Positions 19,151 to 29,551 of a DNA stretch of 64,000 bases are shown here, piece by piece. Location: contig ASRH01000006.1 in NCBI GenBank assembly GCA_000565255.1, positions 1 through 64,000 on the forward strand, in the 5' to 3' direction. The notes beneath the pieces were generated by a model. That model was given only the letters and a program-made list of their open reading frames with translations. It did not search any database and had not been told where the DNA came from. The stretch's first letter is position 1. Each line of letters begins with the position of its first letter. A program made the translations under genes and the position numbers. The DNA comes from Candidatus Aramenus sulfurataquae. Its GTDB lineage: Archaea; Thermoproteota; Thermoprotei_A; Sulfolobales; Sulfolobaceae.

Positions 19151-20202
19151 TCGTAGCTCTTGCTGATATAGACTACTTCTTTGCCCAGGTTGAGGAAATC
19201 CTTAACCCGTCCCTTAGAGGAAAGCCAGTTGTAGTCTGCGTTTACTCTGGGAGGACTAAGGACAGTGGCGCTGTGGCGACTGCAAATTACGAGGCGAGGA
19301 GGCTGGGCGTTAAGTCTGGAATGCCCATAATAAAGGCCAAGGAGATAGCGCCAGACGCAGTTTACTTGCCAATGAGAAAAGAGCTTTACAAGGAGGTGAG
19401 TAAGAGGGTCATGTCAATCCTGGCCAAGTACGCGGACAAGGTTGAGGTGGCCAGCGTAGACGAGGCGTACCTAGACATCACCGGAAAGGCGAGGAACTAC
19501 GACGAAGCTTACGCCTTGATGAAGAAAATGAAGGAAGAGGTCAAGGAGAGGGAGGGACTAACCATGACCGTAGGCGTTGCCCCGAACAAAGCTTTCGCCA
19601 AGGTCATTGCAGAGAGGAGTAAACCCAATGGGCTTGGAGTACTAAGGGAGGAAGAAGTTCCCCAGTTTATTTCCACCCTCGACATCTCTGAAGTCCCAGG
19701 GGTAGGGAAAGTCTTAGAGGAGAGGCTAAGAGGTGTAGGGGTTAACAAGCTAGGTGACGTGTTGAAGGTAAACTCGGAAAGTTTGGTTAAGGCAGTGGGC
19801 AAGAAGAAGGCTAATTACTTGTTGTCATTGGCCAACAACACTTATAACGAGCCAGTAAAGGAGAGGAAGGTAAAGCATCAAGGAAGGTACTTAACCCTCA
19901 AGTCCAACACGAGGCAGTTGGAGGAAATCCTTCCCTATCTAAGGAGGGCCATAGAAGAGGCCTATGCTAAAGTCGATGGAATACCCAAGAGCATTGCTGT
20001 AGTAGCTATAATGGAGGACCTCGACATAGTCAGCAGGGAGAAGAGCTTCACCTATGGCTTGGACAAGGTGAAGGCGTTTGAAGAGGCGAGGAAGCTACTC
20101 GAGAAGATACTCCAGGAGGACAAGAGAAAGCTAAGAAGGGTAGGCGTAAGGCTAGGGAAGATATACAAGTCGACCACGCTAGATAAGTTCTTCAATCTTT
20201 AA
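19147..20202 (+). CDS. dpo4: DNA polymerase IV (Dpo4, Y family)
   Basis: Lesion-bypass DNA polymerase of 351 residues. The metal-binding Asp is residue 7 in [14 protein letters not shown], and the catalytic DE is in [11 protein letters not shown] near residue 105. A thumb with helix-hairpin-helix ([17 protein letters not shown]) and a little-finger domain (about 240-340) follow, ending in a PCNA-binding-like tail TTLDKFFNL. Translation is coupled to the upstream kinase by ATGA. The 3' end overlaps the opposing gene by 24 nt. Confidence 0.95.
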   Translation: MIVALADIDYFFAQVEEILNPSLRGKPVVVCVYSGRTKDSGAVATANYEARRLGVKSGMPIIKAKEIAPDAVYLPMRKELYKEVSKRVMSILAKYADKVEVASVDEAYLDITGKARNYDEAYALMKKMKEEVKEREGLTMTVGVAPNKAFAKVIAERSKPNGLGVLREEEVPQFISTLDISEVPGVGKVLEERLRGVGVNKLGDVLKVNSESLVKAVGKKKANYLLSLANNTYNEPVKERKVKHQGRYLTLKSNTRQLEEILPYLRRAIEEAYAKVDGIPKSIAVVAIMEDLDIVSREKSFTYGLDKVKAFEEARKLLEKILQEDKRKLRRVGVRLGKIYKSTTLDKFFNL

Positions 20203-20610
20203 GTCGCTTAAGGTCAACTTTGCCTTTATCTCGCCGTACTTGTTGACGTAGTTTAAGTATCCCACGACTCCCCTGTCCATAGTTTCAGGCTTGTCTTTCA
20301 CTTTTATGTTGACGAAAAAGGGTATCCTAGGGGTTACAAGGATCTTTGGAAGCCTAACTTGCTTCTTTATTTCGTCGAATGCCTCTTTAACGTGATACGC
20401 CTCTACTACCCCCTTGTCCCCCTCCACAACCTTTATGGAATTAACCTCCTCGTACTTGTCAAGAATTAACACGAACCTAGCGAGGTTTCCGCCAGCAACG
20501 TCCTCGTAAAAGTTCAGCGCTAGGAGGTAGTCCTTCTGTCTCGCTATCGGTATAGCGAAGAACTCCTCGTGGCCTATGACGTTGAGTATAGGCTTAATTT
20601 TGATCTCCAT
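20179..20610 (-). CDS. Conserved crenarchaeal-looking protein of unknown function
   Basis: About 143 residues, soluble, mixed alpha/beta ([20 protein letters not shown] and [20 protein letters not shown]). I take the ATG at 20610, because upstream sequence would run into the divergent rtcA start at 20624. Only 13 bp separate the two start codons, so the two promoters must lie inside each other's coding sequence. I do not recognise the family with confidence; DUF2286 is a possibility I could not check. It overlaps dpo4 tail to tail. Confidence 0.6.
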   Translation of the reverse strand: MEIKIKPILNVIGHEEFFAIPIARQKDYLLALNFYEDVAGGNLARFVLILDKYEEVNSIKVVEGDKGVVEAYHVKEAFDEIKKQVRLPKILVTPRIPFFVNIKVKDKPETMDRGVVGYLNYVNKYGEIKAKLTLSDLKIEELI

Positions 20611-20623
20611 ACTACAACATAGT

Positions 20624-21625
20624 ATGATTGAGATAGATGGGTCTTTCGGCGAGGGTGGAGGAGAGATTCTACGAACCTCCCTTACGCTCTCAGCCCTCAC
20701 TGGCAAGCCCTTCAAGATGTACAACATAAGGGCTAAAAGGGAAAAACCCGGGTTACAAAGGCAACATCTCGCAGCCGTGAGGGTAGTGAAACAGTTGTGT
20801 AACGCCGTGACTAAGGGCGATTACCTCGGCTCGACTGAGCTGGTGTTTGTCCCAGGGAGGCCGCTGGAGGAGGGGGAGATAACCTATGACGTAGGGTCTG
20901 CGGGAAGTGTGACTTTGATCTCTGTCGCTGCTATCCCCATATTGCTCAACAGAAACGTGAAGTTGACGTTAATAGGTGGTACCGACGTCCCCAAGTCTCC
21001 TCCCATTGACTACATTAGATTAGTTTACATGAGGATCTTGGAAATGATAGGCGTAAAGGGTAACGTAATCTTGGTGAAAAGGGGGCACTACCCCAGGGGA
21101 GGAGGTATAATTAGGCTAGAGGACTTCAAGGGAGATCCACACAAGTTTGAGATCACGAAGTTTGGCGAGTTGCAGAAGGTCATCGGCATTGCCCACGTGT
21201 CTTCCCTTCCACAGCACATAGCGGAGAGGGAAAGGAGTTCCGCAGTTCAAGTTCTCAGGAGAATTACAGACAACATAGAAATAGAACTGGACGTCAGGAT
21301 CAACGAAAGCGAGGGCACTGGGATAACGTTGGCCGCAATAGGAGAGAGCACGATGGGGGCCGACTCGCTAGGAGAGAAGGGAAAGAGGGCGGAGAAAGTA
21401 GGGGAAGAAGCTGCGATCTCTCTTATCTCGGAACTTAAGAGTGGAGGGGCAGTTGACAGTCACATGTCCGACATGTTAATGGTTTACGCTAGTCTTTTCG
21501 GTGGAAAATTTGTAGGGGCCAAGCTCACTTCCCACGCCAGCACTAATTACGAGATAATTAAGAAGTTCGTTAATAGACAAATAGAGGTTAAGGGTGATTC
21601 TCCTTTCACGTTTGAGGCAAAATGA
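20624..21625 (+). CDS. rtcA: RNA 3'-terminal phosphate cyclase RtcA
   Basis: Converts RNA 3'-phosphates to 2',3'-cyclic phosphates using ATP. About 333 residues from the ATG at 20624. The signature [18 protein letters not shown] opens the protein, followed by [16 protein letters not shown] and [11 protein letters not shown]. The C-terminal [13 protein letters not shown] contains the His that becomes adenylylated in this family. The frame is open upstream to 20576, but the conserved start is [14 protein letters not shown]. Its end overlaps the dehydrogenase gene by 20 nt. Confidence 0.93.
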   Translation: MIEIDGSFGEGGGEILRTSLTLSALTGKPFKMYNIRAKREKPGLQRQHLAAVRVVKQLCNAVTKGDYLGSTELVFVPGRPLEEGEITYDVGSAGSVTLISVAAIPILLNRNVKLTLIGGTDVPKSPPIDYIRLVYMRILEMIGVKGNVILVKRGHYPRGGGIIRLEDFKGDPHKFEITKFGELQKVIGIAHVSSLPQHIAERERSSAVQVLRRITDNIEIELDVRINESEGTGITLAAIGESTMGADSLGEKGKRAEKVGEEAAISLISELKSGGAVDSHMSDMLMVYASLFGGKFVGAKLTSHASTNYEIIKKFVNRQIEVKGDSPFTFEAK

Positions 21626-22607
21626 CCGCCCTACCTATTATCCTCCCTGAAATGAGGTCGTCTATCGCTTGGTTTATTTCGCTCAGCAAGTAGGGGACAG
21701 CAAAGGTCTTGAGTTTCCCCTCCTCGTACATTTTCTTTACTGCAAACAAGTGCTCTTTTTTGCCATATAAGATTCCCCTAACCCTAAGCCCCCTTAGGAC
21801 TAGCAATTGTTCTGGTACCTTTAACGTTCCTCCGAATTCCCCCACTATCCTAAGCTCGCCAAGCCTGCTCAACATCCACGGCAACTCGTTTAACGTCAAG
21901 TCGCTCCCAATGAAGTCAATTACGTAGTCGAACTTCCTAGTGCTTGCCTTCTCCGAGAGGTCCCTTGTGTACTCTCCTTTAGTCACTATAACTTCGTCTG
22001 CCCCAAGTTCCTTCATCTTAGATAGTTTAGCCAAGTTCCTCCCAACCACAGTTACTTCTGCCCCAAAGTTCTTCAGTATCTGGAGGGCAAGTAAGCTCAC
22101 AGCCCCTGTGCCCAAGATAGCCACCTTCTCCCCGCTTCCTATACTCTCCGAGGCGTGAAATGCTGTAATACCAGCGTCAGCTAATGGGGCCAAGTTGACG
22201 GGATTTCCCTCTACCTTAACCAAGTTGTCCTCATCAGGGACCTTGACGTACTCTGCAAAGCCTCCGTCTTCGTGAATTCCGAGGACTTTTACTCTTTCGC
22301 AATACTGGTAGTAGCCGGACCTACAGTACTTACATGTGTTACAACCAAACGCGTTGTAAACAAGTACCTTATCTCCCTTCTTTACCTTTTTCCCTCCAGC
22401 CACCACTTCCCCCAAGATCTCGTGTCCTAGGATCCTACCCTCCTTAACGTATATATCACCTTCCCAGTCCCCCATTATTACGTGTACGTCACCGTGGCAA
22501 AGGCCTGTTGCGAGCACCTTTAGCAGAACTCCTCCGTCTGGCTTTGGGTCTTCCACTTCCTTTATCGCGAGGGGCTTTCCCACGCCGCTAAATACGGCAG
22601 CCTTCAT
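21606..22607 (-). CDS. Zinc-dependent alcohol dehydrogenase (MDR family)
   Basis: Medium-chain dehydrogenase of about 333 residues. The catalytic zinc ligands are Cys in GLCHGDVH and the His-Glu pair in GHEILGEV. The structural zinc lobe has four Cys in [15 protein letters not shown]. The Rossmann fold begins with [14 protein letters not shown]. The ATG at 22607 gives the standard MKAAVF opening; the frame stays open further upstream into the preceding gene. It follows the glutamine synthetase-like gene by 11 bp on the same strand. Substrate not predictable. Confidence 0.88.
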   Translation of the reverse strand: MKAAVFSGVGKPLAIKEVEDPKPDGGVLLKVLATGLCHGDVHVIMGDWEGDIYVKEGRILGHEILGEVVAGGKKVKKGDKVLVYNAFGCNTCKYCRSGYYQYCERVKVLGIHEDGGFAEYVKVPDEDNLVKVEGNPVNLAPLADAGITAFHASESIGSGEKVAILGTGAVSLLALQILKNFGAEVTVVGRNLAKLSKMKELGADEVIVTKGEYTRDLSEKASTRKFDYVIDFIGSDLTLNELPWMLSRLGELRIVGEFGGTLKVPEQLLVLRGLRVRGILYGKKEHLFAVKKMYEEGKLKTFAVPYLLSEINQAIDDLISGRIIGRAVILPQT

Positions 22608-22618
22608 TTTCGGCCACG

Positions 22619-23902
22619 TTACCAACCGGCCTTGAGGTAAGCGTCTAGTTCCCAAGGAGTTATGTAGGCGTTGTAGCTCTCTATCTCCCTCTTTTTGAGC
22701 TCCACGAATGACGACACAACCTCGTTGCCCAGTGAGTACTTTAGGTAGTTGTCTCTCTCCAACTTGTTCAACGCGTCGTTTATGTCATTAGGTAGTTCAG
22801 CCGTGACCGAGTTAATTTCCACGTCCAAGTTTCTTTCTATTCCGTCAATGCCAGCAAATATTATTGAGGAGAGCAATAAATATGAGTTGGCCAAGGGATC
22901 GGCCAGCCTGAACTCCAAGAGGCCAATGTCCCTGAAGTTGCTCGGTACCCTTATTATGAAGTGCCTTTCAGTGCCTATGCCAGCTAGGTTCGGCGTTACT
23001 AGCTCTCTAAACCTCTTGTACGAGTTTATGGTTGGAGCAGCAAAGCTGATTATTGCGCCCAAGTGTTCTAGTACTCCGCCAATGAAGTTGTAGACCACCT
23101 TGTTGAGTCCAATACCCTTGTTATCCGACTGGTCAATAAGGGGCTTTCCATTAGAGTCCTCTAACATAAAGTATATGTCCATACTGCTTCCAGGCTTGTC
23201 TGCGAAGGGCTTTGGCATGTACGTGGCAAAGTACTTGTACAGCCTTGCTGTATCCCTTATGACTTCCCTAGCTGTGATCAAGGAATCTGCAGCTTCCAAA
23301 GCTTCCTTTTTGGAGAAAGTAATCTCGTATTGTCCCGGTCCGTAATGCTTGTTCACCATTTCCACTTGTATGCCCACAGCCTCCAAGTACTTTATTACGT
23401 CCCTCAGAAAGTTCTGCTCTTCCATTAGCCCCTCCGGCGAGAAGGCCTTAGCGTAATCAGCCGGGAAGATGCCGTTCTCGTTTTTGATGAGATAGAATGT
23501 GGGCTCAAAAGCTACGCTAAGCCCAAAACCCAGTTCCTCAAGTTTCTGCAACGCCCTCCTCAACAAACCTCTGCTGCACAGCGGATAGGGAGTCTGGTCT
23601 GGGTTATTGAGGTATGACAGCACCCTGGCAGTCCTCTCGAGGTAAGGTAATACAATAAAGGTGGAAGGATCGGGGACAGCAATAACGTCTTCATATCTGG
23701 ACTTAATGGGAGTGTCCTTGTAGTCAAGCAAGACTAGGGATTCTGCGTAGGGCACTCCTCCTGACTCCTTAAGCATTAGGTTCTCGAACTCCGCTCTCCT
23801 CAAGGACCTACCTCTAACGTTTCCTAGGAGATCGATAAACTCGACCCTCACGTAATCTATCCTACCGGATTTCAGCGTCTCAACTACGTCTTCCCTTGAC
23901 AA
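22619..23902 (-). CDS. Divergent glutamine synthetase-family ligase
   Basis: A 427-residue member of the GS family. The overall order is kept: beta-grasp N-domain, then [30 protein letters not shown], the VP-Arg segment and [17 protein letters not shown]. Several canonical metal ligands differ: the E.E pair of G.E.EFF appears as AFEPTFYLI, the Glu of HHE appears as His in NKHYGPGQ, and the GSGMHxH motif reads GSSMDIYF. So it probably uses another amine or acid substrate, or has a changed metal site. The TTG start at 23902 is about 8 nt after the expected transcription start, given an ATTTTTATT box upstream. Function inferred only at family level. Confidence 0.75.
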   Translation of the reverse strand: MSREDVVETLKSGRIDYVRVEFIDLLGNVRGRSLRRAEFENLMLKESGGVPYAESLVLLDYKDTPIKSRYEDVIAVPDPSTFIVLPYLERTARVLSYLNNPDQTPYPLCSRGLLRRALQKLEELGFGLSVAFEPTFYLIKNENGIFPADYAKAFSPEGLMEEQNFLRDVIKYLEAVGIQVEMVNKHYGPGQYEITFSKKEALEAADSLITAREVIRDTARLYKYFATYMPKPFADKPGSSMDIYFMLEDSNGKPLIDQSDNKGIGLNKVVYNFIGGVLEHLGAIISFAAPTINSYKRFRELVTPNLAGIGTERHFIIRVPSNFRDIGLLEFRLADPLANSYLLLSSIIFAGIDGIERNLDVEINSVTAELPNDINDALNKLERDNYLKYSLGNEVVSSFVELKKREIESYNAYITPWELDAYLKAGW

Positions 23903-23951
23903 TTTATTCCCTAAAACCTCAATGAGCGCATGGAATAAAAATATTGCACAT

Positions 23952-24179
23952 CTAGAGGAGGGAGTACATTATCTCTCCAGCAAACGATACCGCGTTACTG
24001 TACTCTGTGAATATTCCCTTCCTCACCAAGTTGCCCATAAAGAAGAGCTCGACCACGTAAATATACTCGTAATTTTTCCTAGACACTTTTCTCCTCTGAA
24101 ACTTTACCATGTAGTTTCCCACTTCGACTCTCTTTTTCTGCGATACGTTATATCCTAGTATCATTTTGTCAATGTCCAT
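23952..24179 (-). CDS. Small hypothetical protein
   Basis: About 75 residues, basic, with a beta-rich pattern ([21 protein letters not shown], then [19 protein letters not shown]) and a hydrophobic C-terminal helix. I take the ATG at 24179; a TTG lies two codons upstream. A TATA box TTTATAAATTTTAAA, read on the minus strand, lies just upstream in the gap before the methyltransferase gene. No family recognised. It stands alone between the methyltransferase gene and the GS-like gene. Confidence 0.55.
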   Translation of the reverse strand: MDIDKMILGYNVSQKKRVEVGNYMVKFQRRKVSRKNYEYIYVVELFFMGNLVRKGIFTEYSNAVSFAGEIMYSLL

Positions 24180-24212
24180 TACCAAAATCCTTCTTTTTAA
24201 AATTTATAAACA

Positions 24213-24974
24213 TTATTCCCTTATGTCGAGAACAATGTGGTACCTCGACGGACTCACGCTTCTTACTACTCTACCGAAGAAGGCTTTTGGGTACTCTTTC
24301 ATGGCCTCCTTGACTGGATCCTGGCCCTTTTTTACCTCCACCTCAACGAAGAGGTGGATTACTCCGCCTTTCTTTACCTTTTGCCTTGCCACCTCGTATG
24401 CCTCCCTGTGCTTTTCGGGCAAGGGAGATATTACCCTGTCCACTTCCTCCACGTCGTATACCCTCTTGAAGGCGTCACCGTACATAGGAATCACGTTGTA
24501 AGTTCTGTTCAAGTTGACGTTTACCAACATGAAGTAATACGCATACGGGTTTAAGTCTATGGAGTAGACTACTTCTGGGTCTCCTAGCTTTGCTGACAGG
24601 ATCGAGAAAGGTCCAAATCCTGCAAAAAGGTTTATCACCTTCTCACCCTTTTTCACTTGTTTAGCTACCCTCAAGTGTTCGTAGCTCAAAGTCTGGGAGA
24701 AGAAGACTCGCGTGAAGTCAAGGTAGTATAGGCAACCGTGTTCCTTGTAAATTGTGGCGCTTCTCTTTTCCCCCGCTATGTGGTAATAATCCGTTAACCT
24801 ATATTCCCCTCTTGTATTTCTGTACCTTCCCCAGACCGACTTGACGTACTTGTGCTCCCTCATGATTTCCTCTGCGTATTCCCTTAAGTCCTCTGGCGAC
24901 TTTCCAAAGGGTATTCCAATTATAGCTATGTCTCCCACAATTTCAATTCTTTTCCATATTTCTGTACTTTTCAT
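24213..24974 (-). CDS. Trm5/Tyw2-like tRNA methyltransferase, compact form
   Basis: SAM-dependent methyltransferase of about 253 residues. The SAM-binding loop is [17 protein letters not shown] and the next acidic strand is [10 protein letters not shown], as in Trm5 and Tyw2 enzymes that act on G37 of tRNA. The catalytic motif expected as NLP reads [14 protein letters not shown]. It is shorter than typical Trm5, so the D1 tRNA-recognition domain seems absent, as in some crenarchaeal Trm5-type proteins. Start ATG 24974 (TTG 24977 also possible) overlaps the preceding amidohydrolase-like gene by about 32 nt. Confidence 0.78.
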   Translation of the reverse strand: MKSTEIWKRIEIVGDIAIIGIPFGKSPEDLREYAEEIMREHKYVKSVWGRYRNTRGEYRLTDYYHIAGEKRSATIYKEHGCLYYLDFTRVFFSQTLSYEHLRVAKQVKKGEKVINLFAGFGPFSILSAKLGDPEVVYSIDLNPYAYYFMLVNVNLNRTYNVIPMYGDAFKRVYDVEEVDRVISPLPEKHREAYEVARQKVKKGGVIHLFVEVEVKKGQDPVKEAMKEYPKAFFGRVVRSVSPSRYHIVLDIRE

Positions 24975-26076
24975 CAACTTCCTCGATCCTCTCCTGAGCT
25001 TCCTCTATGTCCTTAGTCCCGACGTTAAGGGCTACACCTCCGTCCAGAACAACCTCTCCCTTTACTATCGACGTCTCAATTGTGTAAGAGGAATACACCA
25101 GGCTCTCGTAGGGGCTATCAAGGTCTAAGGGGTATGACGGGGGCTCGGTTAACTCAAACACTACTATATCTCCCACGCTCCCCACCTTTAGGGCCACATT
25201 TATGCCTAACTGGGAATAACCCCACTTTGTGGCAGACTTGAACGCCTCTTCTGGAGTCAAGAGTAGCCTTGAGGTGGCGTAGCTGAGTTCAGACCTAATG
25301 TCGTACTTAGGGGAGATGTCAAGGGAGATGGAGGGCTTCAAGGCACCTAAGGTGAACTTGCACACCTCGTAGGTTGGGGTAAAGGACAATTGTATCCCTG
25401 TCTTCTTGACGAGCTCGAAGTCCTTCCTTGACGCCCCTCCTAACGCGATGACGTTCTTTGGTATGTCCTTGAATCTGGACAGGTTGACGGACCTCTCCAC
25501 TAGCACGGGAACCTTGTACTCCCTAGATATTCCAAAGACTTCCTCCGCCTCTTCCTCGTCGCATAATCTCAGTAATACCTTATTCTCCTCGCTGGTCGAC
25601 CACCTGGAGTAGAGGGTCTTGAACTCCTTTTTCCAGTCCCCCTTTGCCCAGCTACACCCAGCGCTCACAGCAAGTAATGGATTTAGCCCAACCGCGTTTA
25701 CAGCCCTAGCGGAATGTTCTGGCTCCGGATCGGCCACGACGACCGTTGTTACGCCTGTTTTAAGCAGGTGATAGCTGGCTAATAGTGAAAAGTAGTAGAA
25801 GTCCTTGTCGTTCATGACTGAAATTAAGTCGTTAACGTTGACCTTTCCAGAGAATATCCTGTACCTAAACGGGTAAAGGGACAAGAAGGTTTGAAGGCTT
25901 ACGAATCCTGGGGAAACTATCCTGTTGTTACCGCCAATGGATAGCTCGGCGTTCTCATAGTCCTCCGGCTGCTCCCTTGATATAACATCAATCCTCTCGC
26001 CGTTTATCCCTATGTAAACGTTTTTAACCGGGGCGTCGTCTGCCATTGCTAGTGCAGCCTTCAGAAGAATCCTCAA
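24943..26076 (-). CDS. Amidohydrolase-family protein lacking the metal-binding HxH motif
   Basis: A 377-residue protein with the amidohydrolase shape: an N-terminal beta-sandwich strand ending [12 protein letters not shown], a TIM-barrel middle, and the C-terminal [11 protein letters not shown] strand that returns to the sandwich. In active members PGFV is followed by an H.H metal pair (PGFVNAHTH); here those positions are Gln and Phe. The later metal-binding His residues are not evident either. The protein is probably a non-catalytic or differently acting member. TTG start with GGTGAT seven bases upstream. The following Trm5-like gene overlaps its end, so the two are translationally linked. 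Confidence 0.7.
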   Translation of the reverse strand: MRILLKAALAMADDAPVKNVYIGINGERIDVISREQPEDYENAELSIGGNNRIVSPGFVSLQTFLSLYPFRYRIFSGKVNVNDLISVMNDKDFYYFSLLASYHLLKTGVTTVVVADPEPEHSARAVNAVGLNPLLAVSAGCSWAKGDWKKEFKTLYSRWSTSEENKVLLRLCDEEEAEEVFGISREYKVPVLVERSVNLSRFKDIPKNVIALGGASRKDFELVKKTGIQLSFTPTYEVCKFTLGALKPSISLDISPKYDIRSELSYATSRLLLTPEEAFKSATKWGYSQLGINVALKVGSVGDIVVFELTEPPSYPLDLDSPYESLVYSSYTIETSIVKGEVVLDGGVALNVGTKDIEEAQERIEEVDEKYRNMEKN

Positions 26077-26128
26077 AGCATATCACCTAGTCGGTCAAGA
26101 TTTAAACCGCTTAGGGACTATTAAATTC

Positions 26129-26965
26129 ATGGATTACGTCAGGGTCATGGAGGAGGAACTAAACGCTGACTACAGAGTTAAAGCCGACATACAGCTAGAG
26201 GAAGCTTACGTAACGGGGGCTGGCGACTCCTACGCTGTAGCCCTTACCGTTCAAGAGAAGACAGGAGGTAGGTTTAGAGCAGTAGATCCCTACGACGCCA
26301 TCAATTACAGGATAGACAAGCCACTAATAGTCGTCTCCGTGTCCGGGAGGCCGAAAAGCAACGTCATTCTAGCAAAAAGGCTCAGGGGAAAGGTTAAGGT
26401 AATAGCGGTCACCTCAAACTTGGATAGCGATCTTGCTAAAGTTGCCGACCACGTTGTACATTTGCCCTACAAGCCAAAGGCTTTGTTGCCAGGAACACTT
26501 TCCTTCCTAATGTCCTTAAGTGCAGTTTACTCGATTGCAAACGCTGAAGAAGATAAGGGACAAGGGGACGAAGTGTCCCTTACTCATCCATTCTTTGTGG
26601 GGAAAGGGGAGAACTTCGGAATAGCCTATTTCGCCTACCTTAAGATGGCGGAGGTCTTCGGGGAGAGGTCTGGGTACGAGAGGCTGGAACAGTTCTGTCA
26701 CTCTCCTATATTTTCCTCTAGGGGGTCCACGCTCGTGCTTTTAAGCTCAGGGGACAAGAGGGAGAAGGAACTGGCAAACCTGATTGATTTCACCAGTGTC
26801 TATTCTACCAGTTGCCATGGGGCTTTCTGCAACGCCAGGGCGATAATAAGGTCTCTGGTCTCAGAAATGAAGAAGAGGAACTGGAACAGAGTGTACTTTA
26901 CCGAGGACTCAAAAATATTAGCCATTAGTTCGAGAATGATATATGATGAAAGAGCTAGACCTTAG
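26129..26965 (+). CDS. SIS-domain sugar-isomerase-like protein
   Basis: A 278-residue protein with two SIS-like halves, as in phosphoglucose/phosphomannose isomerase or GlmS isomerase domains. The phosphosugar-binding loop VTGAGDSYAVAL and the SGRPKSNV segment after VVSV fit the first SIS domain, with KVKVIAVTSN and ADHVVHLPY following. The catalytic Glu region of the isomerases is not clear. ATG start 52 bp from the divergent amidohydrolase-like gene, with AGATTTAAACC as probable TATA box. It overlaps the next small gene by 23 nt. Confidence 0.75.
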   Translation: MDYVRVMEEELNADYRVKADIQLEEAYVTGAGDSYAVALTVQEKTGGRFRAVDPYDAINYRIDKPLIVVSVSGRPKSNVILAKRLRGKVKVIAVTSNLDSDLAKVADHVVHLPYKPKALLPGTLSFLMSLSAVYSIANAEEDKGQGDEVSLTHPFFVGKGENFGIAYFAYLKMAEVFGERSGYERLEQFCHSPIFSSRGSTLVLLSSGDKREKELANLIDFTSVYSTSCHGAFCNARAIIRSLVSEMKKRNWNRVYFTEDSKILAISSRMIYDERARP

Positions 26966-27185
26966 TCAACAATCTGGAGGCTGCGGTTCCAATAGCACCT
27001 CAGTTAGGCTTATGCGTTTCTGGCTGGAGAGCGGGGGTAATCAGACGGTTAAGATCATAGCTCAACAGGGAGTTCAAGCAGATGAAGTGGAGATGTGGGC
27101 TACAGTAATGCAAGAGAGAGGAGTAAAGGTTCTTAAGAAGGAGTTAGTGGACGGCAAAGTAGTCTACGAAGTGTACCTGCCGTGA
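26943..27185 (+). CDS. Small TusA/SirA-fold-like protein
   Basis: An 80-residue protein whose predicted secondary structure (strand, helix with a Cys just before it, strand, helix, two strands) matches the TusA sulfur-carrier fold: KELDLSQQSGGCGSNSTS, then RLMRFWLE, TVKIIAQQ, ADEVEMWATVMQERG, VKVLKKEL and VVYEVYL. The usual CPxP motif is replaced by CGSN. Two adjacent ATG codons (26943 and 26946) lie inside the SIS gene. Its neighbours are the SIS protein and a membrane protein. The resemblance is topological, so function stays uncertain. Confidence 0.5.
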   Translation: MMKELDLSQQSGGCGSNSTSVRLMRFWLESGGNQTVKIIAQQGVQADEVEMWATVMQERGVKVLKKELVDGKVVYEVYLP

Positions 27186-27189
27186 GACC

Positions 27190-27780
27190 ATGAATATCTC
27201 AACAAAGGTAGCTTTTTATCTATCGTTGATTCTCTTGGCTTCATCAGCCGTCACATACGTTGTTGGAGACCCATTGACGAGGCTCCTCTCCTATCAAGGT
27301 CCAATACTGGGAGGAGGACTCCTTGGGTGGTATGTGCTAAATTCCTCTGTATCTAAAGACCAATTGGTAGAAGTTGACGGTAGCCTGATGCCTGCAGTTT
27401 CCTACATTTTGAGGAAGAGAACATGGCTAGCTTTTGTTGTGTTTTCGGTCCTAGTAACACCTTGGCTAATTCCACCAGTGGCAGTTGTGGTGGAGCATAG
27501 TATTGCTTTTTCAATTACAGCCTTTATCTCTCAACTAGTGGGGGGTTTCGTTTTAGGGTATTTTTTATCTTCTTTGAAGTTCATGGAAAAGGTAGTGCTC
27601 TTTAGCCTTGGCTTCGCTGGAGACATATTTTATGTCATGTTACTTTACATATTCTCCACCCTGTTCCAGGTTTCTCAGTCCGTGTTAGTTAACGACGTCC
27701 TTGGTTTCATATACGGCATAAAGTTCACCGAAGGAATAGTGTTCGCCGTTTACGTCATAAAGAAAGTTAACGCCATATGA
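27190..27780 (+). CDS. Multi-pass membrane protein, unknown function
   Basis: 196 residues with about five to six hydrophobic helices, including [20 protein letters not shown] at the N-terminus, a middle helix [39 protein letters not shown] and a C-terminal pair. Small polar loops only. It sits 4 bp after the TusA-like gene and overlaps cobA by 4 nt (ATGA), so all three should be co-transcribed. No family recognised. Confidence 0.6.
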   Translation: MNISTKVAFYLSLILLASSAVTYVVGDPLTRLLSYQGPILGGGLLGWYVLNSSVSKDQLVEVDGSLMPAVSYILRKRTWLAFVVFSVLVTPWLIPPVAVVVEHSIAFSITAFISQLVGGFVLGYFLSSLKFMEKVVLFSLGFAGDIFYVMLLYIFSTLFQVSQSVLVNDVLGFIYGIKFTEGIVFAVYVIKKVNAI

Positions 27781-28541
27781 AAACTTATTTTTGTAACGGG
27801 GCTGATTTTGGAGTCGTGAAAGGGAAAGTATACTTAGTAGGGGCTGGACCAGGGGATCCTGAGCTAATAACGGTTAAAGGCCTTAAAATCCTGGAGATGG
27901 CTGACGTAGTTGTCTACGACAGGCTCATTCCAAGGGAATTGTTGGCCAAGTGTAAAAAGGAGGCGGAGCTCATATACGTGGGAAAGGGAGTCGGGGAGTC
28001 AGAAACCCAGAGCGAGATCAACGAGATCTTAGTTGAGAAGGCCAAGGAGGATAAAGTAGTTGTGAGGCTGAAGGGCGGCGATCCATACGTCTTTGGAAGG
28101 GGTGAGGAGGAGTGCTCCTACGTAATTGAGTCAGGTTTAGAGTGCGAGGTGGTACCGGGCATTACAAGTGCCATAGCTGTACCAGAGTACGCGGGAATAC
28201 CAGTGACCAGCAGGTGGTACTCCTCTGGTTTCTCCGTAATTACGGGCACTAGGGCTGGCGGGCAGGTTATAGACAACGACTACATCCCAAAGAAGGGCAC
28301 TATAGTTGTCCTCATGGGCGTAAATAGGGTGGAGGAGCTACAGAAGGTACTCGCTGAGGTCAGAGATCCAGAGACTCCTGTGGCTGTAATACAAGAAGGC
28401 ACTACTGCCTCACAGAGGGTCTTTGTGACCACGCTTTCTAAGCTTAGCGTTACGATAAAGGAAAACAACGTTAGGTCTCCGGCAGTAATAGTGGTGGGGG
28501 AGGTCATTAAACTAAGAAATAAATTGTGGAAACAGTCCTAG
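27777..28541 (+). CDS. cobA: Uroporphyrinogen-III C-methyltransferase (SUMT)
   Basis: SAM-dependent bis-methylase that makes precorrin-2 for sirohaem and cobalamin. 254 residues. Signatures are [15 protein letters not shown] near the N-terminus, VVYDRLI, the SUMT motif [16 protein letters not shown] and [20 protein letters not shown]. The ATG at 27777 forms ATGA with the upstream membrane-protein gene; an internal GTG at 27816 would give a start closer to the family average. Cobalamin supply fits the B12-dependent methylmalonyl-CoA mutase encoded at 34.6 kb. Confidence 0.92.
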   Translation: MKTYFCNGADFGVVKGKVYLVGAGPGDPELITVKGLKILEMADVVVYDRLIPRELLAKCKKEAELIYVGKGVGESETQSEINEILVEKAKEDKVVVRLKGGDPYVFGRGEEECSYVIESGLECEVVPGITSAIAVPEYAGIPVTSRWYSSGFSVITGTRAGGQVIDNDYIPKKGTIVVLMGVNRVEELQKVLAEVRDPETPVAVIQEGTTASQRVFVTTLSKLSVTIKENNVRSPAVIVVGEVIKLRNKLWKQS

Positions 28542-28549
28542 TAAATCAT

Positions 28550-28693
28550 ATGAGAGACCCCGTTTGCGGTGAAGAAGTAAAGACCACTACCTATAAATAC
28601 ACCTATAAATCCGTCACGTACTATTTCTGTAGCCCTATGTGCATGGCCGAGTTCAAGAAGAACCCCGAGAAATACATAAAAAACATTAAATAA
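28550..28693 (+). CDS. YHS-domain microprotein (47 residues)
   Basis: A complete YHS metal-binding domain in 47 codons: it opens [10 protein letters not shown], has an aromatic strand ([12 protein letters not shown]) and ends [17 protein letters not shown]. The two Cys-containing motifs (DPVCG and CSPMC) are the expected metal ligands. The gene begins 9 bp after cobA and ends 21 bp before the FAD-subunit gene, all on one strand. Its ATG is at 28550 and its stop TAA at 28691. YHS domains often accompany copper or iron handling proteins. A role in metal delivery to this cluster is only inference. Confidence 0.75.
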   Translation: MRDPVCGEEVKTTTYKYTYKSVTYYFCSPMCMAEFKKNPEKYIKNIK

Positions 28694-28714
28694 CACGTCG
28701 TTTTGATTAGCATT

Positions 28715-29551
28715 ATGTATCCGCCAAAAATAGGCTACGTTATTCCTGATAGCGTCACTGAGGCCCTGGAGTTCCTAGAGAAGCACGACGATGCTAAGCC
28801 CTTAGCTGGAGGGCATAGCCTAATACCAATGTTAAAGCTAAGGCTATTGAGACCGTCTTACCTTGTAGAAATAAGGAGATTGCAAGAGCTCAAGTACTTG
28901 AGGAAGGATGGAGCTCAATACTCCATAGGGGCTTTGTCCACGCACTACGAAATCTCCAAGGCTAATATACCCCTCTTGAGCGAGACTGCTTCTAAGATTG
29001 GAGATCCGCAAGTTAGGAACATGGGTACCATAGGCGGTAGCATATCTCACCTAGATCCCTCCGCCGATTATCCTGCAGCGCTTATAGTCTTAGACGCTAA
29101 GGTCAAGGTGGTTGGGACTAAGGGGGAGAGGGTAGTCGATTTTGCTTCCTTTGCCAAGGACATGTTTACTCCCGACCTAAACCAGGGAGAGTTAGTGAAG
29201 GAGGTACTCATTAACGACTATTCAGGGTACAAATACTCTTATCAGAAGCTAGAGAGGAGAGCAGGGGACTTTGCAATTGTGGGCGTCGCGGTTCTCCTCA
29301 AGGTTGATGGAGAGGAGATTAAGGACGCCAGGATAGGCCTAACTGCCGTGAACACAAAGGCTGTAAGGGCTACCGAGGCAGAGAACGTACTAAAGGACAA
29401 AATCTGCGAGAAAACCATTGAAGTAGCGTCTGATCTAGCCGTAAAGTACGCGAATCCCACATCCGACATAAGGGGAACAGCTGAGTATAAAAAGAAGGTG
29501 ACCAAGGTAATGACTAAGAGGGCAATTTTGACTGCCCTAGGCAAGAGGTGA
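28715..29551 (+). CDS. FAD-binding (medium) subunit of a molybdenum hydroxylase, CoxM/CutM type
   Basis: Medium subunit of the xanthine-oxidase family. About 278 residues. The flavin-binding motifs [18 protein letters not shown] and [20 protein letters not shown] are clear, and the C-terminal domain ([20 protein letters not shown]) is the CO_deh_flav_C type. I chose ATG 28715, whose product starts MYPPKIGYV; a TTG four codons upstream is less likely. It is fused by a GTGA overlap to the Fe-S subunit gene. The large molybdopterin subunit is not adjacent. Confidence 0.92.
   Translation: MYPPKIGYVIPDSVTEALEFLEKHDDAKPLAGGHSLIPMLKLRLLRPSYLVEIRRLQELKYLRKDGAQYSIGALSTHYEISKANIPLLSETASKIGDPQVRNMGTIGGSISHLDPSADYPAALIVLDAKVKVVGTKGERVVDFASFAKDMFTPDLNQGELVKEVLINDYSGYKYSYQKLERRAGDFAIVGVAVLLKVDGEEIKDARIGLTAVNTKAVRATEAENVLKDKICEKTIEVASDLAVKYANPTSDIRGTAEYKKKVTKVMTKRAILTALGKR

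Noticed and set aside
26943-26949. ATGATGA that looks like a C box
   Set aside because: It is a double ATG start; no CTGA follows within 60 nt, and no paired boxes exist.
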